A stretch of 64,000 bases of DNA from JBGPQJ01 sp963709295 (GTDB lineage Bacteria > Chloroflexota > Anaerolineae > Anaerolineales > Villigracilaceae): the NCBI GenBank assembly GCA_963709295.1, contig CAVPVW010000003.1:868001-932000 (forward strand), read 5' to 3'. Each line of letters opens with the position of its first letter. Position 1 is the first letter of the stretch. This document shows positions 44,002 through 52,692 of the stretch, piece after piece. The notes beneath the pieces are model-generated. The model did not search any database and had not been told where the DNA came from. It saw only the letters and a program-made list of their open reading frames with translations. Made by a program: the position numbers and the translations under genes.

Positions 44002-45258
44002 ATGACCCATGCACTCGCTGGTGGTGTGTTTCCCCCGAAAGTGCGGACGGGAAAGATGCTGCGCACCTACCAGTACCTGCTGCGTCCCACGCCCGAACAG
44101 GCAGAAAAGCTCGACTTCCTGCTCGCTCAGGCGCGCCGGGTCTACAACGCCGCACTCGAACAGCGTATCAGCGCCTACCAGGACACCGGGAAAGGTATGC
44201 GCTACCCGGCCCAGTGGACGACCTTCCGTGATCTGCGGCGGGCAGAGAGGGATACGCTTGGCCAATTGAACGCCTCAGCCCTGCAGCAGACGCTGAGAAG
44301 GCTGGACAAGGCTTTTGCCGCCTTCTTCCGCCGGGTCAAGGCGGGTGAGACGCCGGGCTTTCCGCGCTTCAAGAACCGCGAGCGGTTCCACAGCCTGGAG
44401 TTCACCTACGGTGATGGCTGCAGGCTGCTTTCGGACAATCAGGGGCGCCGGGGTTTCTACGTCCAGAATGTGGGCGAACTGAGGGTGTGTTTTCACCGTC
44501 CGCTGCCGGAGGGGGCGGCTATCAAGCATGCGGTGATCAAGCGGACGAACGACCGCTGGCAGGTCTGCCTGATGCTGGAGCTTCCGAACTCTGCGCCTCA
44601 ACTCGGTGTCCACCCGGTCCGGGGAGTTGGGCTGGACATGGGTCTGCACGCGCTGGTGGCATTCTCTACCGGGGAACGGGTCGAGAACCCGCGCTGGCTC
44701 CGCTCCAGCCTGGCTCAATTGCGCATTCTTCAGCGCCATGCCTCCCGCCAGGTGAAGGGCAGCCGGCGGCGCAAGGCCACCCTGCGCCAGGTCGCCCGCC
44801 TGCACGAGCACATCGCCCACCAACGGCAGGACCTGCAGCACCAGCTCTCCCGCCGCCTGGTGCAGGACTACGACCTGATCGCTCTTGAAAACCTGTCTCT
44901 CGCGTTCATGAACCGAAACCGGCACCTGTCCCTCTCGTCGCACGATGCGGGCTGGGGCGGATTGCGGCTTATGCTGGAATACAAAGCGGAAGAAGCTGGT
45001 ATTCCGGTCATGGCTGTGGATCCGTCCTTTACCTCGCAGAAGTGCAGCGGGTGTGGCAGGCTGGTGGAAAAGACTCTTGCGGTTCGAGTTCATCGCTGTC
45101 CTTCCTGCGGGCTGGTGCTTGACAGGGACGTGAATGCGGCCCGGAATATCCTGCAGCTGGCACTAGACACTTTGGCAACTCCCACTGCCCGGACGGGGCA
45201 GGCGGAGCGTAACGTGACCCACCGGGGTGTGCGTGCTCCGCGAAGCTGTCCGCTTTAG
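44002..45258 (+). CDS. tnpB: TnpB RNA-guided endonuclease
   Basis: TnpB is the RuvC-type nuclease of IS605 elements and the relative of Cas12. From the ATG at 44002 (418 residues) the RuvC residues are D212 in GVGLDMGLHA, E296 in LIALENLSL and D376 in LDRDVNAARNI. The zinc ribbon is C348-x2-C351 and C366-x2-C369. An ATG at 44056 (MLRTYQYLLRPT) is the other likely start and matches the family's usual N-terminus. The reading frame is intact, so activity is plausible. The 3' end and right-end hairpin would encode the guide RNA scaffold. It is GC-rich relative to flanking genes, consistent with transfer. Confidence 0.92.
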   Translation: MTHALAGGVFPPKVRTGKMLRTYQYLLRPTPEQAEKLDFLLAQARRVYNAALEQRISAYQDTGKGMRYPAQWTTFRDLRRAERDTLGQLNASALQQTLRRLDKAFAAFFRRVKAGETPGFPRFKNRERFHSLEFTYGDGCRLLSDNQGRRGFYVQNVGELRVCFHRPLPEGAAIKHAVIKRTNDRWQVCLMLELPNSAPQLGVHPVRGVGLDMGLHALVAFSTGERVENPRWLRSSLAQLRILQRHASRQVKGSRRRKATLRQVARLHEHIAHQRQDLQHQLSRRLVQDYDLIALENLSLAFMNRNRHLSLSSHDAGWGGLRLMLEYKAEEAGIPVMAVDPSFTSQKCSGCGRLVEKTLAVRVHRCPSCGLVLDRDVNAARNILQLALDTLATPTARTGQAERNVTHRGVRAPRSCPL

Positions 45259-45265
45259 CGGACAG
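45246..45265 (+). repeat. Right-end hairpin of the tnpB element
   Basis: CTGTCCGCT and AGCGGACAG form a perfect 9-bp stem with a TT loop that spans the tnpB stop codon (45256-45258). Such structures mark the right end of IS605-type elements and the 3' part of the omega RNA. Confidence 0.75.
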
Positions 45266-45295
45266 TGAACGTCACCCATGTTAAAAATAGTCTCA

Positions 45296-47170
45296 ATGGA
45301 AATCAGCGATCATCTCAAGGGGATTTTAGATACACTTCCCTCAAAAACCGGCTGCTACCTGATGAAAAACGCCGAGGGGGTGATCATTTACATCGGCAAG
45401 GCGATCAGCCTCAAGAACCGGGTGCGGTCCTATTTCCACGCCGACTCAAGCCACGATAACAAGACCCGCCGGCTGGTACGCGAGATCAAAGACCTCGAAT
45501 GGATCGTGGTTGGCTCGGAGCTGGAAGCCTTGATCCTGGAAATGAACCTGATCAAGCGCCACCGCCCGAGATACAACGTCCGCCTGAAAGACGACAAGCG
45601 CTATCCATACATCAAAATCCACTGGGGAGAGCCCTACCCCAAAGTCACCGTCACGCGGCAGATGCTCGAGGACGGGTCGCGATATTACGGTCCCTACACC
45701 TCCGCCTGGGCGGTGTACCAGACACTGGATGTCCTGCGGCGGGTATTCCCCTACCTTACTTGCGACCGCGAAATTACCGGGCAGGACAAGCGTGCCTGTC
45801 TGTACTACGACATCAAGCTGTGCACAGCCCCCTGCATCGGCGCGATCACCCAGGACGGCTACCGGCAGATGATCAGCGATTTGATGTCCTTCCTGGAAGG
45901 CCACAGCGAAGCCATCGTCGAGAGGCTCCAGAATGAAATGGACAAGGCCGCCACAGAGTTGCGTTTCGAGAAGGCGGCCGCGCTCCGCGACCAGTTGAAA
46001 GCCATCCAATCCATCATCGAGCGCCAAAAGGTGGTGTTTGCCTCCGATTACAAGGATTCAGATGTGATCGCCATGGCGCGCGCGGACGGCGAAGCCTGTG
46101 TGCAGATCTTTTTCATCCGCGGCGGGAAACTGATCGGGCGGGAGTATTTCATCCTCGAAGGCACGGAGGATACCGCAGATGCCGAAGTGATGTCGGGTTT
46201 CGTCCAGCAGTTCTACACGGAAGCTGCTTTCGTGCCTGAGCAGCTGCTGCTGCCCCAGCAGATCGAGGAAGCTCAAATTATCGGCCAGTGGCTTAAGTCA
46301 AAGCGCGGTGGCGAAAAGGTGGAGCTTTTCGTCCCGAAGGAGGGGCAGACACAGGAACTGGTCCAGATGGCGGCGGAGAACGCCGCCGAGACCCTGCAAG
46401 CCCTGCGCTCGCAGTGGCAGGCGGATACCCACAAGCAGGAGCAGGCGCTGGCAGAACTGCAGTCGTCCCTGACGTTGAGCGTGCCGCCCAACCGCATCGA
46501 GTGTTACGACATTTCCCACATGCAGGGAGTGGCGACGGTCGGAGCCATGGTGGTCTTCACACAAGGCGTCCCCGACAAAAAACTCTACCGGAAATTCAAT
46601 ATCGACAGCACCCACCTCGGCGCGCCGGACGACTTCGCCAGCATGGAGGAGGTCCTGACCCGCCGCTTCAAGCGCTGGCGCTCTGCACAGGAGATCTCCG
46701 CATCCGACCCGGGCGGCAAGCTGGATGCCTCCTTTGCATTTTTACCCGACCTGATTATCATTGATGGAGGCAAGGGGCAGCTCGGACGCGCGGTCAAAGT
46801 GTTGGAGGAGTTTGAATTGACCGGCAAGGTATCTGTGGTCGGGCTGGCCAAACGCGAGGAGGAGATTTTCTTTCCGTACAAATCCGAATCACTGATGCTG
46901 CCCCGGCATTCCCAGGCGCTTTACCTCGTCCAGCGCATCCGCGACGAAGCCCACCGCTTCGGAATCACCGCCCACCGCAAGCGCCGCACCAAGATCGGCA
47001 TGGCTTCCCGGCTGGACAGCATCCCCGGAATCGGCCCAGCCAAGCGAAAAGCCCTCTTGAAACATTTCGGAGATGTGGATAAGATACGTATGGCGACCCC
47101 TGACGAGTTGACCGCCGTCTCGGGCATCACGGAATCCCTGGCACTAAGCATCAAGTCGCACCTGGAGTAG
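45296..47170 (+). CDS. uvrC: Excinuclease ABC subunit C
   Basis: UvrC makes both incisions in nucleotide excision repair. The GIY-YIG domain has CYLMKNAEGVIIYIGKA, the UVR motif lies in RFEKAAALRDQLKAIQ, the RNase H-like nuclease shows CYDISHMQG, and tandem helix-hairpin-helix motifs end the protein (IPGIGPAKRKALL). I prefer the ATG at 45296 because homologues start M-E-I-S; an ATG at 45278 adds six residues. Neither has a ribosome binding site, as the tnpB element ends right before it. It runs directly into the response regulator gene, one base later. Confidence 0.95.
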   Translation: MEISDHLKGILDTLPSKTGCYLMKNAEGVIIYIGKAISLKNRVRSYFHADSSHDNKTRRLVREIKDLEWIVVGSELEALILEMNLIKRHRPRYNVRLKDDKRYPYIKIHWGEPYPKVTVTRQMLEDGSRYYGPYTSAWAVYQTLDVLRRVFPYLTCDREITGQDKRACLYYDIKLCTAPCIGAITQDGYRQMISDLMSFLEGHSEAIVERLQNEMDKAATELRFEKAAALRDQLKAIQSIIERQKVVFASDYKDSDVIAMARADGEACVQIFFIRGGKLIGREYFILEGTEDTADAEVMSGFVQQFYTEAAFVPEQLLLPQQIEEAQIIGQWLKSKRGGEKVELFVPKEGQTQELVQMAAENAAETLQALRSQWQADTHKQEQALAELQSSLTLSVPPNRIECYDISHMQGVATVGAMVVFTQGVPDKKLYRKFNIDSTHLGAPDDFASMEEVLTRRFKRWRSAQEISASDPGGKLDASFAFLPDLIIIDGGKGQLGRAVKVLEEFELTGKVSVVGLAKREEEIFFPYKSESLMLPRHSQALYLVQRIRDEAHRFGITAHRKRRTKIGMASRLDSIPGIGPAKRKALLKHFGDVDKIRMATPDELTAVSGITESLALSIKSHLE

Positions 47171-47171
47171 T

Positions 47172-47552
47172 ATGAAAAAAGTCTGGATCGTAGACGACGA
47201 CGAGGAAATGGCAAAAGCCATCCAGCTGATGTTAAAAATGCTGGACTTCGAAACGCGGCATTTCTTCAATGCCCGCGCAGGGGCGCAAGCCCTCATGGAA
47301 GGCAACCGGCCAGACCTGTTGATTCTGGACATCAACATGCCTGAAGTTTCCGGGCTGGATATGTTAGAATTCGTGCGCCGACGGAAGGAATGGAATGATC
47401 TGCCCGTGATCATGCTCTCCTCCGAAGCTGCGGATGTCCAGGTGGACAAAGCGCTCTCCCTGGGTGCGGACGCCTATGCCTTCAAACCGGTGATGATCGA
47501 CGAATTGGAGTTTGCCATCAACAAGGCGTTCATCAAGCACCAAGCGCGATAA
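47172..47552 (+). CDS. Single-domain response regulator
   Basis: This is a 126-residue receiver domain. The acidic pair is in IVDDDEEM, the phosphoacceptor Asp in LLILDINMPEVSG (about residue 54), the Thr/Ser position in VIMLSSEA and the Lys in AYAFKPV. No output domain is attached, so it acts on another protein. It begins one base after the uvrC stop. No histidine kinase lies nearby. Confidence 0.92.
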   Translation: MKKVWIVDDDEEMAKAIQLMLKMLDFETRHFFNARAGAQALMEGNRPDLLILDINMPEVSGLDMLEFVRRRKEWNDLPVIMLSSEAADVQVDKALSLGADAYAFKPVMIDELEFAINKAFIKHQAR

Positions 47553-47574
47553 ATACACTTTTTTCGAGGTAGAA

Positions 47575-47724
47575 ATGGCAAGCAAGACAGCAAAATCAAA
47601 AAGAGATTCTGGACCAAAACTGGACTCGCGTCAACGGCGGTTGCGATGGATGCAGATCGCTTTTGTCGTGATTTCTGGGATACTGATTTTGGTCATGGTC
47701 GTTGGCGCAGTCATCAATATTTGA
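47575..47724 (+). CDS. Small single-pass membrane protein
   Basis: This 49-residue frame starts at the ATG at 47575 with GAGG five bases upstream. The first 26 residues are basic (MASKTAKSKRDSG, DSRQRRLRW), followed by one membrane helix (IAFVVISGILILVMVVGAVI). It is probably a cytoplasm-in type membrane peptide. It lies between the response regulator and prfA. I do not recognise a family. Confidence 0.6.
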   Translation: MASKTAKSKRDSGPKLDSRQRRLRWMQIAFVVISGILILVMVVGAVINI

Positions 47725-47772
47725 TCCGCGCCGCCGGGGAATGGGAACACAACCCGAGGTTGGATTATCCCG

Positions 47773-47800
47773 AGACGCGGCGAAGGGTGCCGCGTTTCTT
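47773..47800 (+). terminator. Possible terminator before prfA
   Basis: ACGCGGC (47775-47781) and GCCGCGT (47789-47795) pair around GAAGGGT and are followed by TTCTTCTC. The weak T-tract makes this uncertain. Confidence 0.45.
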
Positions 47801-47842
47801 CTCGCCTGCGGTAAACAAACTTTTCAATAATTTGAAGGTACT

Positions 47843-48919
47843 ATGCTCGATAAAATCCACGGAATTGAAGAACGATACGCTGAAATCGACCGCCAGCTCA
47901 TGGAGGTGGGGTCTGATTACCAACGCGCCGGCGAACTCAACAAGGAACGCATTGAGATCGAACCCATCGTTGAGATTGGCAAAGAATACCGCCAGGCATT
48001 GAATCGCCTTGACGAAGCGCGCCGTATGCTCGAATCGGAGCAGGATGAAGAACTGCGCATGCTTGCAGAAGCAGAAGTGGCGGAACTCGAACCCCGAACC
48101 ATCGAGCTTGAGAACAAGCTCAAAGCCCTGTTGGTCCCCAAGGATCCCCGCGATGAGAAGAACGTCATCATGGAAATCCGCGCTGGAACCGGGGGTGATG
48201 AGGCCGCCCTGTTCGCTGCGAACCTCTATCGCATGTACACCCGCTATGGAGAACGTCTGGGATGGAAGTCCGAGATCGTATCCGCCAACGAGATCGGCAT
48301 CGGTGGATTCAAAGAAATCACCTTCGAGATCAAGGGACGCGGCGCGTTCTCCAAGCTGAAGTACGAATCCGGAGTCCACCGCGTGCAGCGCGTCCCCGCC
48401 ACCGAAGCCCAGGGACGCATCCACACCTCGACTGCCACCGTCGCCGTGCTGGCTGAAGTGGATGAGGTGGATATTCAAATCCCCGATTCCGATGTCGAGA
48501 TCGAGGTCTACCGCTCCTCCGGCGCCGGCGGGCAGAACGTGCAGAAGAACTCCACCGCGGTGCGCCTGACGCACAAACCGACCGGGATGGTTATCACCTG
48601 CCAGGATGAACGGTCGCAGCTTCAGAACAAACTGCGCGCCCTTTCCGTGCTGCGGGCAAGGCTGTACGAGATGGAAGTGGAAAAGCGGCGCGACGCGATC
48701 GATTCCAACCGCCGGTCCCAGATCGGGTCGGGCGAGCGAAGTGAAAAAATCCGCACCTATAATTACCCTCAGTCACGGGTGACAGACCACCGCATCGGCA
48801 TCTCGTCCTACAACCTGCCAACTGTGATGGATGGGGATCTCGACACGTTCATCGAAGAGCTTTCCACCCGTGACGAAGCAGACCGGCTCTCGGTCGGCAC
48901 CAGCGAGGATGACGAGTAA
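47843..48919 (+). CDS. prfA: Peptide chain release factor 1
   Basis: RF1 recognises UAA and UAG. The anticodon-like tripeptide P-A-T is in RVPATEAQGRIHTS, which separates it from RF2 (SPF), and the catalytic GGQ is in SSGAGGQNVQKNS near residue 232. The length of 358 residues is normal. GAAGG lies before the ATG. prmC, which methylates the GGQ glutamine, follows 59 bases later, a conserved pairing. Confidence 0.96.
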   Translation: MLDKIHGIEERYAEIDRQLMEVGSDYQRAGELNKERIEIEPIVEIGKEYRQALNRLDEARRMLESEQDEELRMLAEAEVAELEPRTIELENKLKALLVPKDPRDEKNVIMEIRAGTGGDEAALFAANLYRMYTRYGERLGWKSEIVSANEIGIGGFKEITFEIKGRGAFSKLKYESGVHRVQRVPATEAQGRIHTSTATVAVLAEVDEVDIQIPDSDVEIEVYRSSGAGGQNVQKNSTAVRLTHKPTGMVITCQDERSQLQNKLRALSVLRARLYEMEVEKRRDAIDSNRRSQIGSGERSEKIRTYNYPQSRVTDHRIGISSYNLPTVMDGDLDTFIEELSTRDEADRLSVGTSEDDE

Positions 48920-48978
48920 TCAATCCGGATGAATATCCGGGTTGGCACACCAGACTCTCTCCTGGCCTGACAGCCTCC

Positions 48979-49845
48979 ATGGCAACCACACTCCAGCAAG
49001 GTCTAGAACAAACCAAAGCACGCCTCGAATCGATAAGTGATTCTGCTGCTTTGGATGCCCAGGTCCTTCTGGCGCATGTCACAGGGCAACCCAGGAGCTG
49101 GATTCTGGCTCACCCCGAAATCCCTCTCACGCCTGTACAGGAATCAAAACTCGAAGCTGCTCTGACAGAACTCTCTGAGGGTATTCCGCTTCCGTATGTG
49201 GTCGGTCACTGGGAATTTTTCGGGCTGGATTTTGAAGTCACCCCGGATGTCCTGATCCCCCGCCCCGAGACGGAATTGCTGGTCGAAACGGCATTGCCCT
49301 GGCTTGAGCACCGGACGGATGCGCGTTCAGCCATCGACGTGGGTACCGGCTCCGGGTGCATCGCCATTTCGCTCGCGACACGAATTCATGGGCTGAAACT
49401 TACCGCAACTGATATTTCACCTCATGCGCTCGAAGTCGCCCGGCGCAATGCCGAAAAATTCTCCGTCGCGGATCAAATCGAATTCATTTGCTGCGACCTG
49501 CTTCCACCAAAATCACAATCTTATGACTTGATCGTCGCCAACCTGCCATACATTCCAACAAAAACGATGGAAACTTTACCCATCTACAGCCGGGAACCCA
49601 CCCTCGCACTGGACGGCGGTAGCGATGGGTTGGACCTGGTCCGGCGGTTGATCACCCTCGCACCCGGTTATCTCTCCCCCGGAGGATTGATGCTGCTCGA
49701 AATTGAGTCCAGCCAGGGGATGTCCGCACTCTCCCTTGCCTACGACACTTTTTCACACGCGTCCATCCACCTGCACCGCGACCTGGCTGATCGGGACCGG
49801 TTGATCGAGGTCCAGACGCATGCCGGACACGACCGATTCCCCTAA
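48979..49845 (+). CDS. prmC: Release factor glutamine methyltransferase PrmC
   Basis: PrmC methylates the GGQ glutamine of release factors. The N-terminal helical domain is followed by the SAM-binding IDVGTGSGCIAISLA and the N-L-P-Y motif in LIVANLPYIPTKTM (NPPY in many homologues). RPETELLVE also matches the family. The length of 288 residues fits. It directly follows prfA. Confidence 0.94.
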   Translation: MATTLQQGLEQTKARLESISDSAALDAQVLLAHVTGQPRSWILAHPEIPLTPVQESKLEAALTELSEGIPLPYVVGHWEFFGLDFEVTPDVLIPRPETELLVETALPWLEHRTDARSAIDVGTGSGCIAISLATRIHGLKLTATDISPHALEVARRNAEKFSVADQIEFICCDLLPPKSQSYDLIVANLPYIPTKTMETLPIYSREPTLALDGGSDGLDLVRRLITLAPGYLSPGGLMLLEIESSQGMSALSLAYDTFSHASIHLHRDLADRDRLIEVQTHAGHDRFP

Positions 49846-49875
49846 AATTTAAGGTCACAAAACCCAAAAATGCGC

Positions 49876-49881
49876 TAATAT
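49876..49881 (+). promoter_or_regulatory. Possible -10 box for tsaC (leaderless)
   Basis: TAATAT lies so that the ATG at 49888 would be at +1. No ribosome binding site precedes the gene, and the -35 region (AGGTCA, 18-base spacing) is weak. Confidence 0.4.
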
Positions 49882-49887
49882 TGAGTC

Positions 49888-50505
49888 ATGCAGACGCTCA
49901 TCCTGCCCATCACCGACTCGAATTCCCTGGCTCACGCGCTGGACGTGCTGAGCGGCGGCGGGCTGGTCGCCTTCCCCACCGACACGGTCTATGGGTTGGG
50001 AGCGATGGTATTCGACGCCAATGCGGTCAGCAAGATCTACATGGCCAAGGGGCGCGGGCAGGAGAAGGCCATCCCGATCCTGGTCAGCGACGTGGACCAG
50101 ATCCACCGGGTCTCTTCGGGGGTGAGCGATTATGCCGTCACGCTGGGGAAGAAATTCTGGCCCGGGCCGTTGACCATTGTGGTTCCCCGTCACTCCACCA
50201 TCCCGGATGTCGTCTCACCGTTAAAAACGGTCGGCGTGCGGATTCCAAACCTCAACGTGGCGCGCGAATTGCTCCGGCTGACAGGACCTCTGGCGGTTAC
50301 CTCTGCCAACCTTTCAGGTCAAACCAGCCCCTCCACAGCGAAAGGTGTCTTCGCCCAATTAACTGGACGAATCCCCTTGATCCTAGACGGCGGCGTAACT
50401 CCAGGCGGAATCCCCTCCACGGTGGTGGATTGTACCGGCGAAGCGCCGGTCATCATCCGGGAAGGACCTATTTCGTTGGAAGAGATGCTGGCGGCCATCG
50501 AATAA
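49888..50505 (+). CDS. tsaC: L-threonylcarbamoyladenylate synthase TsaC/Sua5 type
   Basis: This enzyme makes threonylcarbamoyl-AMP for the t6A modification of tRNA. The YrdC domain shows GGGLVAFPTDTVYGLGA, IYMAKGRGQEKAIPILV, FWPGPLTIVV and VTSANLSGQ. At 205 residues it lacks the C-terminal Sua5 domain. It lies 42 bases after prmC, and this grouping with prfA-prmC is common in bacteria. Confidence 0.94.
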   Translation: MQTLILPITDSNSLAHALDVLSGGGLVAFPTDTVYGLGAMVFDANAVSKIYMAKGRGQEKAIPILVSDVDQIHRVSSGVSDYAVTLGKKFWPGPLTIVVPRHSTIPDVVSPLKTVGVRIPNLNVARELLRLTGPLAVTSANLSGQTSPSTAKGVFAQLTGRIPLILDGGVTPGGIPSTVVDCTGEAPVIIREGPISLEEMLAAIE

Positions 50506-50580
50506 CTCTCATTTCTAATTAAGTTATTCTTCAGGTTCTCTTTAACTACAACCGTATAATACATATAAACATTCTCCTCT

Positions 50581-50622
50581 AAAAAACCGCCAGGCTTGGG
50601 CAAGCCACTCGGCGGTTTTCGT
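50581..50622. terminator. Bidirectional terminator after tsaC
   Basis: AAAACCGCC and GGCGGTTTT pair, with an inner GGCTTG/CAAGCC stem, flanked by A- and T-runs. It separates tsaC from the converging dehydrogenase genes. Confidence 0.88.
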
Positions 50623-50650
50623 TTTAATCGAATAGGGCAATAAAAGCGAA

Positions 50651-51652
50651 TTATTCTACGACAAGCCCAACAGCCGCCCGCTTAATGTCCCCTACCGACG
50701 GCAGGATAGCGTCCTCGAGTAACTTCGAGTTTGCAATCGGCAGGTCTCGCGCAGCCACGCGTCCCACCTTCAAATTGGATATTCCTGCCCCCGCCGCACG
50801 GGCTGTTACCTCCGTGCCCCAGCCGAGGGTCAGGCCGCCTTCTTCCACAGTCAAAAGCCGGTGCGTGCGGTTGAGCGACCCGAACAACGGATCCAGCTCG
50901 AATGGACTGAGTTGGGAGAATAAGACGATTTCGGTGAAAATCTCCTGCTCGAGCATCAACTCATTGGCTGCCTGGCGAACCAGCTCAAAATTGTATCCAT
51001 ATGTGGCAAGAGTCAACGATGGCCTGTAGGCGCTGCGTAAAACAAAGGCCGGGTACAATCCCTCCACACGCTCAACTTTCCAATCCACCAGATCGCCCTT
51101 GCCCTCCTCAAGAATCGGACGGGTATAAAGCAGTTTATGCTCGATGAACAACACCGGGTCATCGTCCTGGATGGCTGCCAGAAGCAAGTCTCCCGGGTCG
51201 CCCAGGGTATTGGGCGCCACCACTTTCAACCCGGGAACGCCGAGGAACATTTTTTCAAGCGACTGGCTGTGGGTCGGACCATAGCCGCGCCGCCCGCCCA
51301 TCGGTGCGCGCACCACGATGGGCACCCTCACCTGGTCGTTGTACATCCAGCGAAATTTGGAGGCATGGTTGACGAGCTGGTCGGCGGTCAGCGTGACAAA
51401 ATCTCCGAACATGATTTCCGCGACAGGGCGCAATCCCCTCAGCGCCATGCCATTTGATACACCGACGATGGCGGCCTCGGAGATGGGAGTTGTCAACACG
51501 CGAGCCGGGAATTTGGTACTCAACCCGCGCGTGACCTTGAATGCCCCGCCGTATGGATCCAGGATATCCTCCCCGAGGACATAAACTCGAGCATCCTTTT
51601 CCATGGCGGTGTGCAGCGCGGAATTCAAGCGCTCTAGAACCGTGGAGGTCAT
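50651..51652 (-). CDS. 2-oxoacid dehydrogenase E1 beta subunit
   Basis: This is the beta subunit of a thiamine-diphosphate-dependent E1 component. It begins with LERLNSALHTAMEKDARVYV and LGEDILDPYGGAFKVTRGL, and contains PISEAAIVGVSNGMALRGLR, FGDFVTLTADQLVNHASKFR and RAPMGGRRGYGPTHSQS. The length is 333 residues. It overlaps the alpha gene by four bases. Pyruvate, acetoin and branched-chain oxoacids are all possible substrates; no E2 or E3 gene is nearby. Confidence 0.9.
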   Translation of the reverse strand: MTSTVLERLNSALHTAMEKDARVYVLGEDILDPYGGAFKVTRGLSTKFPARVLTTPISEAAIVGVSNGMALRGLRPVAEIMFGDFVTLTADQLVNHASKFRWMYNDQVRVPIVVRAPMGGRRGYGPTHSQSLEKMFLGVPGLKVVAPNTLGDPGDLLLAAIQDDDPVLFIEHKLLYTRPILEEGKGDLVDWKVERVEGLYPAFVLRSAYRPSLTLATYGYNFELVRQAANELMLEQEIFTEIVLFSQLSPFELDPLFGSLNRTHRLLTVEEGGLTLGWGTEVTARAAGAGISNLKVGRVAARDLPIANSKLLEDAILPSVGDIKRAAVGLVVE

Positions 51653-52551
51653 GGGGTCACCGAATCCATCAGCTCAGGAAACGGGTCGGCAGCCGCCCGC
51701 TTGAATGCATCGTCAATTGAGGCTGCGACGTCGCTTTCAGCTTTTTTCAGATCATCAGCCGAACACCGGCTGGCGTGTATGGTCAGGGGGTCCTTTTCTT
51801 TGTATCCGGACAATTCCTCGGGATCGCGCACATCGTCACCTTTGGAATGCGCAGCGAAGCGGTAGGTATGCAGGATCAAGCCGGCGGGTCGAATGGACCC
51901 TCGAACGAACTTAATCGCCTCACCCGCAGCCTGGGCAATTTCCCTGACATCCGTCGTGTCCCGTTCCCAGGTCTCGATTCCAAAGGCGCTGAATCGTGCC
52001 GGAATCGATCCAGCCAATGCCAGCGAGATCGGGGTTGTCTGTGCGTAGCGGTTATTTTCCACAACAAAAAGGATGGGGAGCGACCACAGCGAGGCGATGT
52101 TCAGGCTCTCGTAGACCACCCCTTCACCGAGAGTCCCGTCACCCAGAAAGGCAACGACGATATTTCCGCTGCCAGACGCCTTCTCGGCCAGCGCCATTCC
52201 TGTCGCGACAGGCACGATCCCGCCCTGAATGCCATTCGAATAAAAATTCTTCCATTGGATATGCTGACTGCCGCCCCTGCCGCCCACCAGGCCGGTCGCC
52301 TTGCCCATTAATTCGGCTGCCAAACGGTAAAGGTCGCCGCCGTACGCCAGGAAATGCCCGTGGCAGCGGTGATTGCTGAAGATGACATCCTCCGGCGACA
52401 GCTCGGAAAAGATGCCCGCCGCGTCCGCTTCCTGCCCGATGTAGGCGTGGGTCGTGCCCACCAGCCGGCCGGCAGAAAACTCGTCCAGCAGGCGCTCCTC
52501 GAAGCGGCGGATGAGCAGCATGGTACGGTAGAGTTGCAGGTCATCGCTCAT
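51649..52551 (-). CDS. 2-oxoacid dehydrogenase E1 alpha subunit
   Basis: The thiamine-diphosphate motif is GDGTLGEGVVYESLNIASLW with NN at the end (FVVENNRYAQ). The segments TTHAYIGQEADAAGI, NHRCHGHFLAYGG and GRGGSQHIQW are also typical of E1 alpha. The ATG at 52551 is preferred over a start at 52572 because homologues begin near L-Y-R-T-M. The length is 300 residues. The stop overlaps the beta ATG (ATGA). The exact substrate is not clear. Confidence 0.9.
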   Translation of the reverse strand: MSDDLQLYRTMLLIRRFEERLLDEFSAGRLVGTTHAYIGQEADAAGIFSELSPEDVIFSNHRCHGHFLAYGGDLYRLAAELMGKATGLVGGRGGSQHIQWKNFYSNGIQGGIVPVATGMALAEKASGSGNIVVAFLGDGTLGEGVVYESLNIASLWSLPILFVVENNRYAQTTPISLALAGSIPARFSAFGIETWERDTTDVREIAQAAGEAIKFVRGSIRPAGLILHTYRFAAHSKGDDVRDPEELSGYKEKDPLTIHASRCSADDLKKAESDVAASIDDAFKRAAADPFPELMDSVTP

Positions 52552-52674
52552 GCGGACAAAATTATAACCCACGCCAGCATTCCCCTGCAGCCCGTTGAAG
52601 GGACTTTATCAGGGTTAAATCGACCTGCGATTCCCCTACCGTATTGGATATGCGCAACCCGGTTAAAGTGGACA

Positions 52675-52683
52675 TGGTATAAT
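52675..52683 (+). promoter_or_regulatory. Extended -10 promoter of the LysM gene
   Basis: TGGTATAAT gives an extended -10 box with a perfect TATAAT. The ATG at 52693 lies at about +3 or +4, so there is almost no 5' UTR. Confidence 0.65.
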
Positions 52684-52692
52684 GCGGTCGCT

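Larger units (their letters stand above)
43966..45275 (+). mobile_element. IS200/IS605-type solo tnpB element (IS1341-like)
   Basis: A tnpB gene without tnpA sits between cinA and uvrC and is clearly richer in GC than its neighbours. The left side has an imperfect palindrome at about 43985-44013 (TCATA-GGGC-TATGA within GTGC…GCAC). The right side has a perfect hairpin, CTGTCCGCT and AGCGGACAG at 45246-45265, followed by TGAACGTCAC. No target duplication is expected for this family. The exact ends are estimated, and the right end may supply a guide RNA (omega RNA). Confidence 0.7.

Noticed and set aside
44275..45093. 272-residue reading frame antisense to tnpB
   Set aside because: It is a GC-rich shadow of the intact tnpB frame and shows no recognisable domain or start signal.
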